A DNA stretch of 14,108 nucleotides from assembly GCA_964617625.1 (NCBI GenBank), contig CAZTZL010000072.1:1-14108 (forward strand), in the 5' to 3' direction. The position numbers and the translations under genes were made by a program. How positions within the stretch are numbered: the first letter of the stretch is position 1; every line of letters begins with the position of its first letter. The DNA is from CAZTZL01 sp964617625. GTDB lineage: Bacteria; Zhuqueibacterota; QNDG01; DSAB01. This document shows positions 13,222 through 14,108 of the stretch, piece after piece. Below the pieces are notes generated by a model. The model ran no database searches and was not told the DNA's origin. It was given only the letters and a program-made list of their open reading frames with translations.

Positions 13222-14108
13222 ATGGAATTTATTCCCGAAAAATTGACCCCTTCCCGTCTCTGGGAACACTTCGACGCGATCCGAAAAATCCCGCACTGTT
13301 CGGGCAACGAAAAACCATTGGGGGATTATGTCTGTTCTATCGCGGAGAAAAAAGGATTCGAGACGAAACGTGATCAAACAGGTAATATTGTTATCAGAAA
13401 ACCAGCTGTTTCGGGACATGAGAGTGCGCCGGTTGTGGTGCTTCAGGGCCATCTCGACATGGTCTGCGAAAAAAATAGCAATACGGATCACGACTTTTTA
13501 AAAGATCCGATTGATGTCATTATGGACGGGGAATGGATTACGGCCCGCGGGACCACACTCGGTGCGGATAATGGCATTGGTTTGGCGAGCATGCTTGCCG
13601 TTCTGGAGGATTCATCACTGATTCATGGTCCCCTCGAACTTCTCTTTACCGTGGATGAAGAGACCGGACTAACAGGCGCTTCCTCGCTCAAATCCGATTT
13701 TTTAAAGGGAAAGATACTTCTCAATCTGGACAGCGAGGAAGAGGGCGCTTTCTTTATCGGATGCGCAGGAGGAGGAGATTCCGAAATCGTTTTACCGATC
13801 AAACGGATTGAATCCGGGAACAATACGGCAGTTAAAATTCAACTGATGGGATTAAGGGGAGGACATTCCGGAATCGACATTCAAACAGGAAGGGGCAATG
13901 CCGTCCAGCTTCTGGCGAGAATGCTGGCAGATATTTCGATCCCATTCCAATTAATCGATCTCGAAGGCGGCAATAAACACAACGCCATCCCGAGAGAGGC
14001 TACAGCCATTCTGGCGACATTAAAAGACAACCTGAAAAAGTTTGAAAATGAGTTAAGAAAAAAATTCAGCGAAATACAATTCGAATATAAAACCGTCGAA
14101 AAAGAAAT
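13222..14108 (+). CDS. pepD: Aminoacyl-histidine dipeptidase PepD, M20C family (3' end outside window)
   Basis: The frame is open from ATG 13222 to the window edge (295 complete codons). It matches PepD, a cytosolic di-zinc dipeptidase that cleaves Xaa-His and other dipeptides. The metal and catalytic residues visible are H77 and D79 in LQGHLDMVCEK, D116 in TLGADNGIGLA, E146 and E147 in VDEETGLTGA, and D170 in LNLDSEEEG. All are three positions before their E. coli PepD counterparts (H80, D119, E149, E150, D173). The dimerisation-domain segment MGLRGGHSGIDI (209-220) and GGNKHNAIPREA (249-260) are also typical. The last metal histidine, expected near residue 460, lies beyond the window. AAGGA at 13209-13213 is eight bases before the ATG. 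It is transcribed away from the deacetylase operon. Confidence 0.95.
   Translation, partial: MEFIPEKLTPSRLWEHFDAIRKIPHCSGNEKPLGDYVCSIAEKKGFETKRDQTGNIVIRKPAVSGHESAPVVVLQGHLDMVCEKNSNTDHDFLKDPIDVIMDGEWITARGTTLGADNGIGLASMLAVLEDSSLIHGPLELLFTVDEETGLTGASSLKSDFLKGKILLNLDSEEEGAFFIGCAGGGDSEIVLPIKRIESGNNTAVKIQLMGLRGGHSGIDIQTGRGNAVQLLARMLADISIPFQLIDLEGGNKHNAIPREATAILATLKDNLKKFENELRKKFSEIQFEYKTVEKE

Overview
The window is a bacterial chromosomal segment of moderate GC that carries mostly housekeeping genes. GTG and TTG starts are common, Shine-Dalgarno sites are visible, and four promoters match a sigma70-type -35/-10 consensus. The exported proteins have typical Sec signal peptides. Gene content (MutS2, a TIGR02757/DUF2400 protein, TPR/transglutaminase-like exported proteins, a type A RNase P RNA) suggests a Gram-negative-type lineage, perhaps near the FCB assemblage or a related candidate phylum. 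I cannot place it further from sequence alone, and the promoters are not of the special Bacteroidetes type.

Layout. Positions 1-2006 hold the 3' end of mutS2 and dnaG, overlapping by four bases. A strong promoter whose -35 box overlaps the dnaG stop drives a tRNA with a CAU anticodon at 2041-2114, most likely the lysidine-modified isoleucine tRNA. A rho-independent terminator follows at 2221-2251. Positions 2293-7344 form one co-oriented block: a coiled-coil zinc-ribbon protein, RNase HI, the RNase P RNA (rnpB), recJ, a branched-chain aminotransferase (ilvE), nusB and a small cupin, closed by a terminator at 7383-7407. A TTG-initiated glycerophosphodiester phosphodiesterase follows at 7428-8129. 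A convergent gap (8130-8310) holds a probable degenerate dispersed repeat.

On the minus strand, 8311-10558 encodes two exported proteins, a TPR protein followed by a transglutaminase-like/TPR protein, behind a good promoter. Next, 10700-12967 encodes an unusual zinc-finger/membrane/polysaccharide-deacetylase fusion followed by a TIGR02757 protein, from a near-consensus promoter at 13073-13101. Divergently, pepD starts at 13222 and runs off the window.

Most genes serve DNA and RNA housekeeping: priming, recombination and repair, RNA-DNA hybrid removal, tRNA 5' maturation and antitermination. I see no phage, CRISPR, toxin-antitoxin or other defence system. The parts most worth a second look are related palindromic hairpins inside rnpB and the placement of rnpB between rnhA and recJ without a terminator. 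The zinc-finger deacetylase fusion, the TIGR02757 protein with an endonuclease-III-like cysteine loop, and the uncharacterised transglutaminase/TPR pair also stand out.
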